DNA from: JAFDVL01 sp043775925
GTDB taxonomy: Bacteria; Acidobacteriota; Blastocatellia; RBC074
Assembly (NCBI GenBank): GCA_043775925.1
Contig: JAYVRW010000323.1
Location: 1-13,173, forward strand
Direction: 5' to 3'
DNA length: 13,173 nucleotides
The stretch's first letter is position 1. Every line of letters starts with the position of its first letter. Below the pieces are notes generated by a model. That model saw only the letters and a program-made list of their open reading frames with translations, made no database searches and was not told where the DNA came from. The position numbers and the translations under genes were made by a program. Shown piece by piece: positions 1 to 6,135 of this stretch.

Positions 1-65
1 CGCTCATCGCTTTTATTCATCCGTCAAGCACCGGAGGGGTGTTGGTGGAACTGGTACAAAAATAA
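1..65 (+). CDS. mce: Methylmalonyl-CoA epimerase, C-terminal end only (partial)
   Basis: The frame starting at base 3 is open from the window edge to the TAA at 63-65 and encodes 20 residues containing IAFIHPSSTGGVLVELVQ. This is the conserved last strand of methylmalonyl-CoA epimerase, a small vicinal-oxygen-chelate (glyoxalase-fold) metalloenzyme. It converts the S and R epimers of methylmalonyl-CoA in propionate, odd-chain and branched-chain breakdown. The HP.STGGVL.EL pattern is typical of the family, and the Glu in VLVEL is the last metal ligand in known structures. The rest of the gene lies outside the window. The gap to the next start codon is 65 bases on the same strand, so the two genes could be co-transcribed. 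The identification rests on 20 residues, but the motif is very characteristic. Confidence 0.77.
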   Translation, partial: LIAFIHPSSTGGVLVELVQK

Positions 66-114
66 CTGGCGCACCATCATTAACGATGGAAATCGCGCCT
101 CTCATTGCATCTCG

Positions 115-122
115 AAGAGGAG
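115..122 (+). promoter_or_regulatory. Ribosome binding site fixing a TTG start
   Basis: AAGAGGAG ends 8 bases before TTG at 131. This favours the TTG over the in-frame ATG at 86, which has no such site and would put 15 polar and charged residues in front of a clean lipoprotein signal peptide. Confidence 0.75.
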
Positions 123-130
123 TTCTAATC

Positions 131-1420
131 TTGAAAAAAATCATCATCATTTCATTTGTTGTCTTTGCACTGGCACTCAGTTCATGCAAATACTTTAACT
201 TTGGCGGAACTTCATTTAAGGAAATTACCGCAAAAGACATGACTTCTATCGTAGACAGCTTCCCTGACTACGCGAAACGCCAACTCGCACAAGACCAAAA
301 GAAAAGAGAAGACCTTCTCAAAAAAGCCAAAGAAATGTTTGCTATTGCTCAGGCGGCACAAGCTGAAGGGTTGGACAAATCTGACAAATTCAAAAAGCAG
401 TTGGAATTCATGACCGACAACGTGCTGGCTGAAGCAGAAGCCAAACAGTCCACCGAAAACGGAACAAAGCAATTACCTGAAATCCCGAAACCGGAGCTTG
501 ACGCATATGCCGCCGCGCACACCAAAGAGTACGAGGCCTTCATTAAATTCCGCGAAGAAATTTCCAAGGAAAAAGCGACCCCGGAAGCATTGGAGGGCAA
601 TAAAGCTCCATGGAGTGAATTGAAAATTCGTGCTGAACGCGCCCGCAAAGCCGGACTTGATAAAACCGACGATTTCAAATTACAACTGAAGATGCAAAAC
701 GCTCAGTTGTTAGCGCAAGCCTATTCAGAAAAAGTCACGGAAGCGGCGAAACCTTCGGCCGAGGAACTAAAAAAATATTACGAACAACATCCCGAAGCCG
801 ATCCTGGTAAGGTTCAGGAAACTGCGGAAGGCATCCTCAAGCGCGTGAAGGCAGGCGAAGATTTCGGGGAACTTGCCAAGCAGAATTCTTCTGACAGTTC
901 GGCTGCCAGCGGTGGAGAACTCAAATGGTTTGGGAAGGGCAGAATGGTCAAGGAATTTGAAGCTGCCGCTTACGCTTTGCAAAAAGGGCAGGTCAGCGAA
1001 TTAGTCAAAACGCAGTTCGGCTATCACATCATCAAGCTGGAAGACCGCCAGACACGCAAACCTGGTAAGGAAGATGATGTCATGCCCGACAGCAAGGACA
1101 AGGAACAGGAATTGTTGCACGCTCGTCACATCCTGATTAGCTTGCAGCCTTCAACACAGGCGGAACAACAGCTTTCACAAAAGAAGGTCCAACGTGCGAT
1201 TGAAGACGCGACATTAAAATTCCCGGTCACGGCTCCTGCCGATTTCACCATCAATATCAAAGCCACTCCCACCGGAGCAGAAATGCCTGATATTCAATTA
1301 CCCGGCGCAGGAGGCGCTCCTGGCGGTGGCGCACCAGCGGGTACGGTTCCCAACGGCGCAGCTCCTCCTAAAACCACTGCTCCCGACGCGAAAGGCAAAC
1401 CAGCAGAAACGAAGAAATAA
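131..1420 (+). CDS. Parvulin-type peptidyl-prolyl cis-trans isomerase, SurA/PrsA-like lipoprotein
   Basis: A 429-residue exported lipoprotein that probably helps fold proteins outside the cytoplasm. From the TTG start the protein opens with MKKIIIISF, a hydrophobic stretch, and a lipobox LSSC with Cys19 as the predicted lipidated residue. Residues 50-205 are charged and helical, and contain two related segments (RQLAQDQKKREDLL..AEGLDKSDKFKKQL and PWSELKIRAERARKAGLDKTDDFKLQL), like the chaperone arm of SurA. Residues 227-305 match the parvulin core: AGEDFGELAKQNSSDSS, GGELKWFGKGRMVKEFE, and QFGYHIIKLEDR with His299. The usual first strand of the fold (xxARHILx) is missing from its place and appears only after the core, at 330-335. 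The tail (391-429) is rich in Gly, Pro, Ala and Lys and looks disordered. The epimerase gene lies directly upstream. The family is clear; natural clients cannot be read from the sequence. Confidence 0.88.
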   Translation: MKKIIIISFVVFALALSSCKYFNFGGTSFKEITAKDMTSIVDSFPDYAKRQLAQDQKKREDLLKKAKEMFAIAQAAQAEGLDKSDKFKKQLEFMTDNVLAEAEAKQSTENGTKQLPEIPKPELDAYAAAHTKEYEAFIKFREEISKEKATPEALEGNKAPWSELKIRAERARKAGLDKTDDFKLQLKMQNAQLLAQAYSEKVTEAAKPSAEELKKYYEQHPEADPGKVQETAEGILKRVKAGEDFGELAKQNSSDSSAASGGELKWFGKGRMVKEFEAAAYALQKGQVSELVKTQFGYHIIKLEDRQTRKPGKEDDVMPDSKDKEQELLHARHILISLQPSTQAEQQLSQKKVQRAIEDATLKFPVTAPADFTINIKATPTGAEMPDIQLPGAGGAPGGGAPAGTVPNGAAPPKTTAPDAKGKPAETKK

Positions 1421-1427
1421 GGAAATA

Positions 1428-1493
1428 GTTTCGGGTTTTGAGTTTCGAGGAAGAACGAATCATTTGGTTTCCTCGAAACGCGAAACCCGAAAC
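1428..1493. repeat. Imperfect inverted repeat, GTTTCGGG family, between the isomerase gene and mtnP
   Basis: The 25-base arms at 1428-1452 and 1469-1493 match at 23 of 25 positions in reverse complement, around a 16-base loop. The arms are made of the repeated words CGAAAC and GTTTCG, and the right arm runs on into two more such words up to 1500. The element starts 7 bases after the isomerase stop and fills most of the 87-base spacer. It could act as a terminator or RNA-stability hairpin. There is no T-tract after the right arm, so a simple intrinsic terminator is not evident. Confidence 0.85.
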
Positions 1494-1507
1494 TCGAAAC
1501 TGACAAT

Positions 1508-2383
1508 ATGGAACAAGCAAAAATCGGCATTATTGGCGGGAGCGGACTTTATCAAATGGAAGGGCTGACGGATGTCCGCGAAGTCAGTCTCGACACGCCT
1601 TTCGGCAAGCCTTCTGACAATTTCATTCTTGGAAACTTAGAAGGACAACAAGTTGCGTTCCTGGCGCGTCATTCGCGTGGACACAAATTGCTGCCCACGG
1701 AGCTTCCATTTCGCGCCAATATCTACGGTATGAAAATGCTCGGCGTCGAACGCATCATTTCCGCTTCGGCGGTAGGATCGTTGCAAGAACAATACGTGCC
1801 AACTGACATCGTGATCGTAGATCAATTTTTTGATCGAACACGCGGCACGCGGCAATCCACTTTTTTTGGCAAAGGGATGGTCGCGCACATTACGTTTGCA
1901 CATCCGGTTTGTGATGCGCTGGGCGATGTGCTGGAAGCCGCCGGGAAAACTTCGACCAAAGATATTACAATCCATCGTGGCGGCACCTATTGCTGCATGG
2001 AAGGGCCGGCGTTTTCGACGTTGGCGGAATCGCGGCTCTATCGGCAATGGGGCATGGATGTTATCGGGATGACGAATTTGCAGGAAGCCAAGCTCGCCCG
2101 CGAAGCCGAAATCTGTTACTCAACCATGGCGCTGGTCACTGATTACGATTGCTGGCATCCCGATCACGATGACGTCACGGTAGACATGGTAATTGAATTT
2201 CTAAACAAGAATTCTGCCAACGCGCAAAGCCTGATTCGTGAAGCCGTCAAATCGCTGGCAGACAAGGAAAGAACCTGCAAATGCGGCACAGCCTTAAAAA
2301 ATGCAGTCCTGACGCAACTCGATAGCATCACTGAGGAGTCAAAGGAACGACTGAGCGCTATTGTTGGCAAGTATTTCCAGTAG
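1508..2383 (+). CDS. mtnP: S-methyl-5'-thioadenosine phosphorylase
   Basis: A 291-residue cytoplasmic enzyme of the usual length for the family. It splits 5'-methylthioadenosine, a by-product of polyamine and related synthesis, with phosphate into adenine and methylthioribose-1-phosphate. The N-terminus IGIIGGSGLY (6-15) is the phosphate-binding loop. RHSRGHKLLP and ELPFRANIYGMK follow. GTYCCMEGPAFST, with the later GMTNLQEAKLAREAE, forms the ribose/methionine-salvage signature of this group. TDYDCW (Asp212 and Asp214) is the adenine-recognising motif that separates these enzymes from guanine/hypoxanthine-type phosphorylases. No Shine-Dalgarno sequence is visible before the ATG; the 20 preceding bases continue the repeat words of the upstream element. 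A good hairpin terminator follows the stop. Some relatives also accept adenosine or inosine, so the exact substrate range is inferred. Confidence 0.93.
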   Translation: MEQAKIGIIGGSGLYQMEGLTDVREVSLDTPFGKPSDNFILGNLEGQQVAFLARHSRGHKLLPTELPFRANIYGMKMLGVERIISASAVGSLQEQYVPTDIVIVDQFFDRTRGTRQSTFFGKGMVAHITFAHPVCDALGDVLEAAGKTSTKDITIHRGGTYCCMEGPAFSTLAESRLYRQWGMDVIGMTNLQEAKLAREAEICYSTMALVTDYDCWHPDHDDVTVDMVIEFLNKNSANAQSLIREAVKSLADKERTCKCGTALKNAVLTQLDSITEESKERLSAIVGKYFQ

Positions 2384-2486
2384 CGCAAACTTTCCAGTTT
2401 GCATTTTTCATCGCTCGACGTTGGCAGGAAACTACTGGTTGACGAGTAAAGTCGCAGGTAACAATTAAGCAAACTAGAAAGTTTGC
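2384..2486. repeat. Pair of GCAAACT..AGTTTGC palindromes forming a 103-bp inverted-repeat element
   Basis: The palindromes at 2385-2402 and 2469-2486 are each self-complementary (7-bp stems). They are also reverse complements of one another with one mismatch in 18 bases. The 66 bases between them (2403-2468) have no recognised coding content. The arrangement looks like a small non-autonomous inverted-repeat element inserted between mtnP and the TPR gene. The left palindrome doubles as the mtnP terminator. No target-site duplication is obvious. Confidence 0.65.
2385..2408 (+). terminator. Probable intrinsic terminator of mtnP
   Basis: GCAAACT (2385-2391), loop TTCC, AGTTTGC (2396-2402), then one A and five T. 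The stem starts two bases after the mtnP stop codon. A 7-bp stem followed by a short T-run is a plausible, moderately strong Rho-independent terminator. The same palindrome recurs downstream at 2469-2486. Confidence 0.6.
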
Positions 2487-2493
2487 TCTATGT

Positions 2494-2499
2494 GGAGGT
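2494..2499 (+). promoter_or_regulatory. Ribosome binding site of the TPR gene
   Basis: GGAGGT lies 4 bases before ATG 2504. It supports this start over the in-frame TTG at 2483, which sits inside the palindrome and would add seven residues in front of the signal peptide. Confidence 0.8.
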
Positions 2500-2503
2500 A
2501 GTT

Positions 2504-3028
2504 ATGACTCTGTCGAAAATTAAATTCGCAATTTTACTAACCATTGCTTTCGGAGTAATGAGTTCGCTCATCGGCAATAATTGCAGTAACGGCTTCTGCC
2601 GATTAAGCGGCGTTTATGCGGCGCAAATTAGTCGCGGCCCCGTTGCTCCTACTCGTGATCCGACGCTGGAAAAAGAATCGGCGCATCACCTTGATGTGGC
2701 GTGGCAATACTTCAAACGCAAGCTGGATAAAAAAGATGGGACTGCCGTCACCCGCGCCAATAAAACCATTGCGGATCGCTTGAACGAAGTCATTGATACA
2801 AATCCGAATTTTGCCAAGCTTGATGAAGTCTATTATCTGCTCGGCGAAACCTATTTCCGCGATCCTGATGCAGAGATGAAAAGCAAAGCTCAAGTTTGCT
2901 TCAATGAAATCGTCAAAAATTTCGCCGAGAGTAAATTTATCAATGACGCTAAAAAACGATTGGATGAAATCAACTCTTCTTCTGCCAAAAAAACAGAAGA
3001 CAAAAACGAAGGAAAGAAAAAAAGCTAA
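2504..3028 (+). CDS. Exported TPR-like protein, possible BamD/YbgF-type envelope factor
   Basis: A 174-residue protein with an N-terminal export signal: basic start (MTLSKIKF), hydrophobic core (9-24), and a likely cleavage near VYA-AQ at 38-41. There is no proper lipobox at the Cys residues 27 and 32, so it is probably a soluble periplasmic protein rather than a lipoprotein, unlike true BamD. Residues 61-156 form a helical repeat domain. DEVYYLLGETYF (107-118) followed by KAQVCFNEIVKNFAESKFINDAKKRLDEI (128-156) is the tetratricopeptide pattern found in BamD and YbgF/CpoB, with the 'YP.S.....A..RL..I' type ending. The last 18 residues are Lys, Glu and Ser rich and disordered. Its stop codon overlaps the start of the PfkB kinase (TAATG), so the two are translationally coupled. 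The fold is likely; the function is uncertain. Confidence 0.72.
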   Translation: MTLSKIKFAILLTIAFGVMSSLIGNNCSNGFCRLSGVYAAQISRGPVAPTRDPTLEKESAHHLDVAWQYFKRKLDKKDGTAVTRANKTIADRLNEVIDTNPNFAKLDEVYYLLGETYFRDPDAEMKSKAQVCFNEIVKNFAESKFINDAKKRLDEINSSSAKKTEDKNEGKKKS

Positions 3029-3927
3029 TGTCACTTCTGGTTGTCGGCTCTGTCGCCATTGATTCCGTCAAAACTCCTTTTGGCGAACGCGAACGCTCAC
3101 TTGGCGGCGCGGCTACGCACTTCTCCGCTTCTGCTTCATACTTCACCGATGTTTCTGTCGTTGGTGTCGTCGGCGAAGATTTCACCACTGACGATATGTC
3201 GGTCTTTCATGAACGCAAGATCAATACGGAAAACCTGCAACAAATTCCCGGGGGGAAAACGTTTCGCTGGGTCGGTGAATATGGCTTCGATTTGAATTCT
3301 GCCAACACAATTGACACGCAACTTAACGTCTTCGGAGATTTCAATCCGCAGCTTTCTGAATCCGCCAAAAAATCGCCGTACTTATTTCTGGCAAACATTC
3401 AGCCGCAGCTTCAACGTCAGGTGCGCGAACAGGTAGATTGCAAATTCGTCGCCATGGATACGATGAATTACTGGATCGAAACTGCCAAAGAAGAATTAAT
3501 CAAAACCATTGGCGTAGTGGATGCCGTCATCATCAATGATTCCGAAGCGCGTGAATTAGCGGGTGAATCCAACCTCATCAAAGCCGCAAAAAAGATTCTG
3601 ACCTTCGGGCCAAAAATTCTGATTGTCAAACGTGGAGAATACGGCGCAGCTTTGTTCACGAAAGATTCTTATTTCGCTACCGTGGCGTATCCATTGGAAA
3701 GTGTTTTTGATCCAACGGGCGCAGGCGACAGCTTTGCCGGAGGCTTTATGGGCTACCTTGCCAAGCACGATAATTTAGACGATGAAACGATCCGCCGTGC
3801 GATCATTCACGGCTCTGTGATGGCGTCATTCAACGTCGAAGAATTCAGTTGTGATCGGCTGCGAAGATTAACGCATCCCGAAATCGAAGCACGAGTCGAA
3901 GGCTTCCGAAAGCTCACTCAGTTTTGA
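3028..3927 (+). CDS. PfkB (ribokinase) family kinase, substrate not assigned
   Basis: A 299-residue cytoplasmic kinase that transfers phosphate from ATP to a sugar or nucleoside. The N-terminus LLVVGSVAIDSV begins the Rossmann-like core, and the lid hinge Gly26-Gly27 occurs in RSLGGAATHFSASASYF. VVGVVGEDF (44-52) follows, NDSEARELAG lies mid-protein, and the C-terminal signature DPTGAGDSFAGGF (228-240) carries the anion hole and catalytic base Asp234. The GGAATHF sequence replaces the more usual GG.P.N.A of ribokinases and fructokinases, so I do not assign those substrates. Archaeal/plant-type nucleoside or inositol kinases show similar Thr/aromatic replacements. It starts within the stop codon of the TPR gene and has no separate ribosome site. 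mtnP lies one gene upstream, which makes a nucleoside or pentose substrate a reasonable guess only. Confidence 0.85.
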   Translation: MSLLVVGSVAIDSVKTPFGERERSLGGAATHFSASASYFTDVSVVGVVGEDFTTDDMSVFHERKINTENLQQIPGGKTFRWVGEYGFDLNSANTIDTQLNVFGDFNPQLSESAKKSPYLFLANIQPQLQRQVREQVDCKFVAMDTMNYWIETAKEELIKTIGVVDAVIINDSEARELAGESNLIKAAKKILTFGPKILIVKRGEYGAALFTKDSYFATVAYPLESVFDPTGAGDSFAGGFMGYLAKHDNLDDETIRRAIIHGSVMASFNVEEFSCDRLRRLTHPEIEARVEGFRKLTQF

Positions 3928-3929
3928 GC

Positions 3930-4073
3930 AGTTTGCAGCAGGAAGAAAGTTCGCAGTCTTTAGTTCACAGTTCGCAGTAGGAATTCTGCGAACTGTCTTT
4001 ACTGCGAACCGCGAACTTCTTCCTGCTGCAAACTTTCTTCCCTGCGAACCGCGAACTTCTCCCCTGCGAACTG
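3930..4073. repeat. Compound hairpin and direct-repeat element of CTGCGAAC words upstream of dapF
   Basis: This fills almost the whole 151-base spacer between the kinase and dapF. The outer arms at 3930-3954 and 4011-4034 match at 24 bases with a single bulged A. An inner perfect 11-bp stem lies at 3967-3977 and 3986-3996, with an 8-base loop. In addition, CTGCGAACCGCGAACTTCT occurs twice as a direct repeat (4002-4020 and 4042-4060), and CTGCGAACTG ends the element at 4064-4073, five bases before the dapF start codon. The element is non-coding as far as I can see. Its word-repeat structure suggests expansion by slippage or copying of a mobile palindrome. Confidence 0.85.
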
Positions 4074-4078
4074 CTCTT

Positions 4079-4930
4079 ATGTTATTCCATAAATTCCAAG
4101 CTCTCGGCAACGACTTCCTGATTGTTCGTGAATCTGAACTCAAGACAATCACTAACAATTATAGCGAGTTTGCGCAGCGCATCTGTGATCGGCACTTCGG
4201 CGGAGGCGCAGACGGTTTGGAAATAATTCTTGAAAAAAATCCTTCGGCGGATACCGATTTTGCCATTCGTTTGTATAATGCCGATGGCGGAGAAACTCCG
4301 ATTTCGGGCAATGGGACTCGCTGCGTTGGCGCGTATCTCAGCGTGGTCGGTGGATGGATCAAGCCCAAAGTAAAAATCGCTACCGGAGCCGGAACCAAAG
4401 CCTTGTCGTTAATCCAACGTGAAGGAACCAAGTGCAAATTCAAAATGGAGATGGGAACTCCGTACTTTGCCAGCCACGAAATTCCAGTTAATTTTGATGC
4501 TCCGTTAGAACAGGTCATCAAACAAAAACTCAATGTTGACGGGCAGGAAATTGAATTCACTGCGACTTCGATGGGCAACCCGCATTGCTCTATTTTCGTA
4601 GGCGATTTTGATCAACTGGATTGGCGCAAGCTTGGTTCGAGGATCGAAACGCATCCGATGTTTCCTGAGCGTACCAATGTAGAATTTGTCCGCATCCTCA
4701 ATCGCAACGAAATCGAAGTCCGTTTCTGGGAGCGTGGTTGTGGCGAAACTCTGGCATCAGGCACAGGATCATGCGGCGCGTCACTGGCTTCGATGCTGAA
4801 CAATTTTGTCGAACGAAAAGTCACCGTGAAAACTGCCGCCGGAAAATTAGAAGTCGAATGGCAACCCGATAACCTCGTCACACAAATCGGCGAAGCGCGC
4901 GCTGTTTATTCCGCCGAATGGCTTCGATAG
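4079..4930 (+). CDS. dapF: Diaminopimelate epimerase
   Basis: A 283-residue cytoplasmic enzyme of normal length that interconverts LL- and meso-diaminopimelate. This is the step before lysine, and it supplies peptidoglycan cross-link precursors. The start MLFHKFQALGNDFLIV is the expected N-terminus, with Asn11 in the substrate pocket. The two catalytic cysteines of the cofactor-free epimerase are present: Cys82 in SGNGTRCVGAY and Cys232 in SGTGSCGAS. MGNPHCSIFV and ERTNVEFV and WERGCGETLASGTG are further family motifs. No Shine-Dalgarno sequence is visible; the bases before the ATG belong to the preceding repeat element. No other lysine gene is adjacent in this window. The gene is intact with good codon use. 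Confidence 0.96.
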   Translation: MLFHKFQALGNDFLIVRESELKTITNNYSEFAQRICDRHFGGGADGLEIILEKNPSADTDFAIRLYNADGGETPISGNGTRCVGAYLSVVGGWIKPKVKIATGAGTKALSLIQREGTKCKFKMEMGTPYFASHEIPVNFDAPLEQVIKQKLNVDGQEIEFTATSMGNPHCSIFVGDFDQLDWRKLGSRIETHPMFPERTNVEFVRILNRNEIEVRFWERGCGETLASGTGSCGASLASMLNNFVERKVTVKTAAGKLEVEWQPDNLVTQIGEARAVYSAEWLR

Positions 4931-4947
4931 CAGGTTACATTTTTTTT

Positions 4948-4992
4948 ACCGCAAAGGATCAAAGGGACAAGGAAACTTTGTCTCTTTGCGGT
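4948..4992. repeat. ACCGCAAAG inverted repeat between dapF and cutA
   Basis: ACCGCAAAG (4948-4956) pairs with CTTTGCGGT (4984-4992). Inside, GACAA (4966-4970) pairs with TTGTC (4978-4982), giving a bulged hairpin. The words CAAAGGATCAAAGGGACAAGG in the left arm are near-tandem repeats. A run of eight T (4940-4947) precedes it. This word pattern recurs in intergenic DNA of many environmental bacteria; I cannot name the family. It ends 20 bases before the cutA start. Confidence 0.7.
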
Positions 4993-5012
4993 GAAACACC
5001 CACACAATTGAT

Positions 5013-5330
5013 ATGTCAGCCATCGTCATCCTTACTACTACTGAAACTAGAACCGAAGCTGAACGCATCGCCGAATATTTAGTCGAACATCATCTCGCCG
5101 CTTGTGTGCAAATCCTTCCGCCCATGCGCAGCGTCTATCGCTGGCAAGGCAAAATTGAAAAATCCAACGAAAATCTTTTGCTGATTAAGACGGTTTCAGA
5201 AAAATATTCTGAGATTGAAGCCGCGATCAAATCGCAACATTCTTACGAAAATCCTGAAATAATCGCTTTACCAGTTGAATTTGGGTCTACAAATTACTTA
5301 TCATGGCTCAGCGAAGCCGTGCATAGCTAA
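5013..5330 (+). CDS. cutA: CutA1-family divalent-cation tolerance protein
   Basis: A 105-residue protein matching the full length of CutA1, a small trimeric ferredoxin-like-fold protein that binds copper and other divalent metals in vitro. The biological role is unsettled. Family motifs run in order: IVILTTTETRTEAERIAEYLVEHHLAACVQI (4-34, with the conserved Cys31), SVYRWQGKIEKSNENLLLIKT (40-60), and HSYENPEIIALPV (75-87). There is no signal peptide, so it is cytoplasmic as encoded. No Shine-Dalgarno sequence is visible. A two-component system begins 69 bases downstream on the same strand. That hints at, but does not show, a metal-related link. Confidence 0.94.
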   Translation: MSAIVILTTTETRTEAERIAEYLVEHHLAACVQILPPMRSVYRWQGKIEKSNENLLLIKTVSEKYSEIEAAIKSQHSYENPEIIALPVEFGSTNYLSWLSEAVHS

Positions 5331-5387
5331 ATTACAATCAGCCTCCCCCAGAGAATTACAGTTGCTCTCTCCGCTAGGCACACAACC

Positions 5388-5394
5388 AAGGGAG
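5388..5394 (+). promoter_or_regulatory. Ribosome binding site of the response regulator
   Basis: AAGGGAG lies 5 bases before ATG 5400. It is one of the strongest such sites in the window. Confidence 0.75.
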
Positions 5395-5399
5395 TTGAA

Positions 5400-6065
5400 A
5401 TGCGTATTTTAATTATTGAAGACGAACAGAAAATGGCCGAAATCCTCAAACGGGGATTAGAAGAAGAAAACTTTGCCGTCGAAATTGCTAACGATGGTGA
5501 CACCGGATTAACCATCGGCAAGGAACAAAAATTCGATGTCATCTTGCTGGATGTCACGTTGCCGGGAATGGACGGATTTGATGTCGCCAAAGAATTGCGG
5601 GCGGCACATATCAAAACTCCGATTCTGATGTTGACGGCGCGAGACTCCACTGAAATGAAAGTCAGAGGGCTGGACAGCGGAGCCGATGATTACATCACCA
5701 AGCCGTTTGCCTTTGCCGAATTACTTGCCAGAATTCGTGCACAGGTGCGCCGCTCCGATGACATTACCAAATTACAAGTTGGCGATTTGCTTCTTGATTT
5801 GATTCATCGCAAAGTCACACGCGGCGGCGAAGAAGTGCAGCTTACTGGCAAAGAATTCAACTTACTGGAATATTTCATGCAACATCCTGATGAAATTTTG
5901 TCGCGTGAAACGTTATCAGAAAAAGTCTGGAACGAAACCTTTGACGCGCTCACCAATGTCATTGACGTGTACATCAATTACCTGCGCAACAAAGTGGATC
6001 GGAACCGCGATACAAAATTAATTCAGACGGTTCGTGGCGTGGGTTATATGCTGAAAACCCCTTAA
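5400..6065 (+). CDS. OmpR/PhoB-family response regulator
   Basis: A 221-residue DNA-binding regulator of a two-component system. The receiver domain (1-118) has the acidic pocket Glu7-Asp8, phospho-acceptor Asp51 in DVILLDVTLPGMDGFD, Thr79 in MLTARD, and Lys101 in YITKPF. The C-terminal winged helix (about 125-221) shows LTGKEFNLLEYFMQHPDEILSRE, WNETFDALTNVIDVYINYLRNKVD (recognition helix region) and the ending IQTVRGVGYML. The N-terminus (RILIIEDEQKMAEILKRGLEEENFAV) is closest in style to the CusR/QseB/MprA group, many of which respond to metals or envelope stress. The partner kinase follows 70 bases downstream. The DNA target and signal are not shown by the sequence. Confidence 0.95.
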   Translation: MRILIIEDEQKMAEILKRGLEEENFAVEIANDGDTGLTIGKEQKFDVILLDVTLPGMDGFDVAKELRAAHIKTPILMLTARDSTEMKVRGLDSGADDYITKPFAFAELLARIRAQVRRSDDITKLQVGDLLLDLIHRKVTRGGEEVQLTGKEFNLLEYFMQHPDEILSRETLSEKVWNETFDALTNVIDVYINYLRNKVDRNRDTKLIQTVRGVGYMLKTP

Positions 6066-6080
6066 TCATTGGATCGAATT

Positions 6081-6130
6081 CAGTTGTTAGGTGATACTGA
6101 GGTTGATCGCAAGCAACCAATTATCAACTG
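6081..6130 (+). other. Nested hairpin in the leader between regulator and kinase genes
   Basis: CAGTTG (6081-6086) pairs with CAACTG (6125-6130), and GGTTG (6101-6105) pairs with CAACC (6114-6118) inside it. The structure ends five bases before the preferred kinase start codon (ATG 6136), and the alternative GTG start (6091) lies within it. It could tune kinase expression relative to the regulator. The stems are short, so this is tentative. Confidence 0.35.
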
Positions 6131-6135
6131 ACCAG

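Noticed and set aside
86..130. ATG at 86 as the start of the isomerase gene
   Set aside because: It adds 15 residues in front of a perfect lipoprotein signal and has no ribosome site, while TTG 131 has AAGAGGAG at ideal spacing.
1326..1568. Plus-strand open frame of 80 codons bridging the isomerase and mtnP
   Set aside because: It overlaps both genes in another frame and reads through the palindrome; the protein is low-complexity and looks like a shadow frame.
1637..2047. Minus-strand open frame of 136 codons within mtnP
   Set aside because: It is fully antisense to a well-supported gene and is rich in Arg and Cys with no motif.
2494..3028. Calling the TPR protein BamD outright
   Set aside because: It is shorter than BamD, lacks a lipobox cysteine and has only one or two visible TPR units, so only a BamD/YbgF-like description is justified.
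3930..4073. CRISPR array in the repeated spacer upstream of dapF
   Set aside because: The repeats are inverted and irregular, there are no regular unique spacers between them, and no cas gene is nearby.
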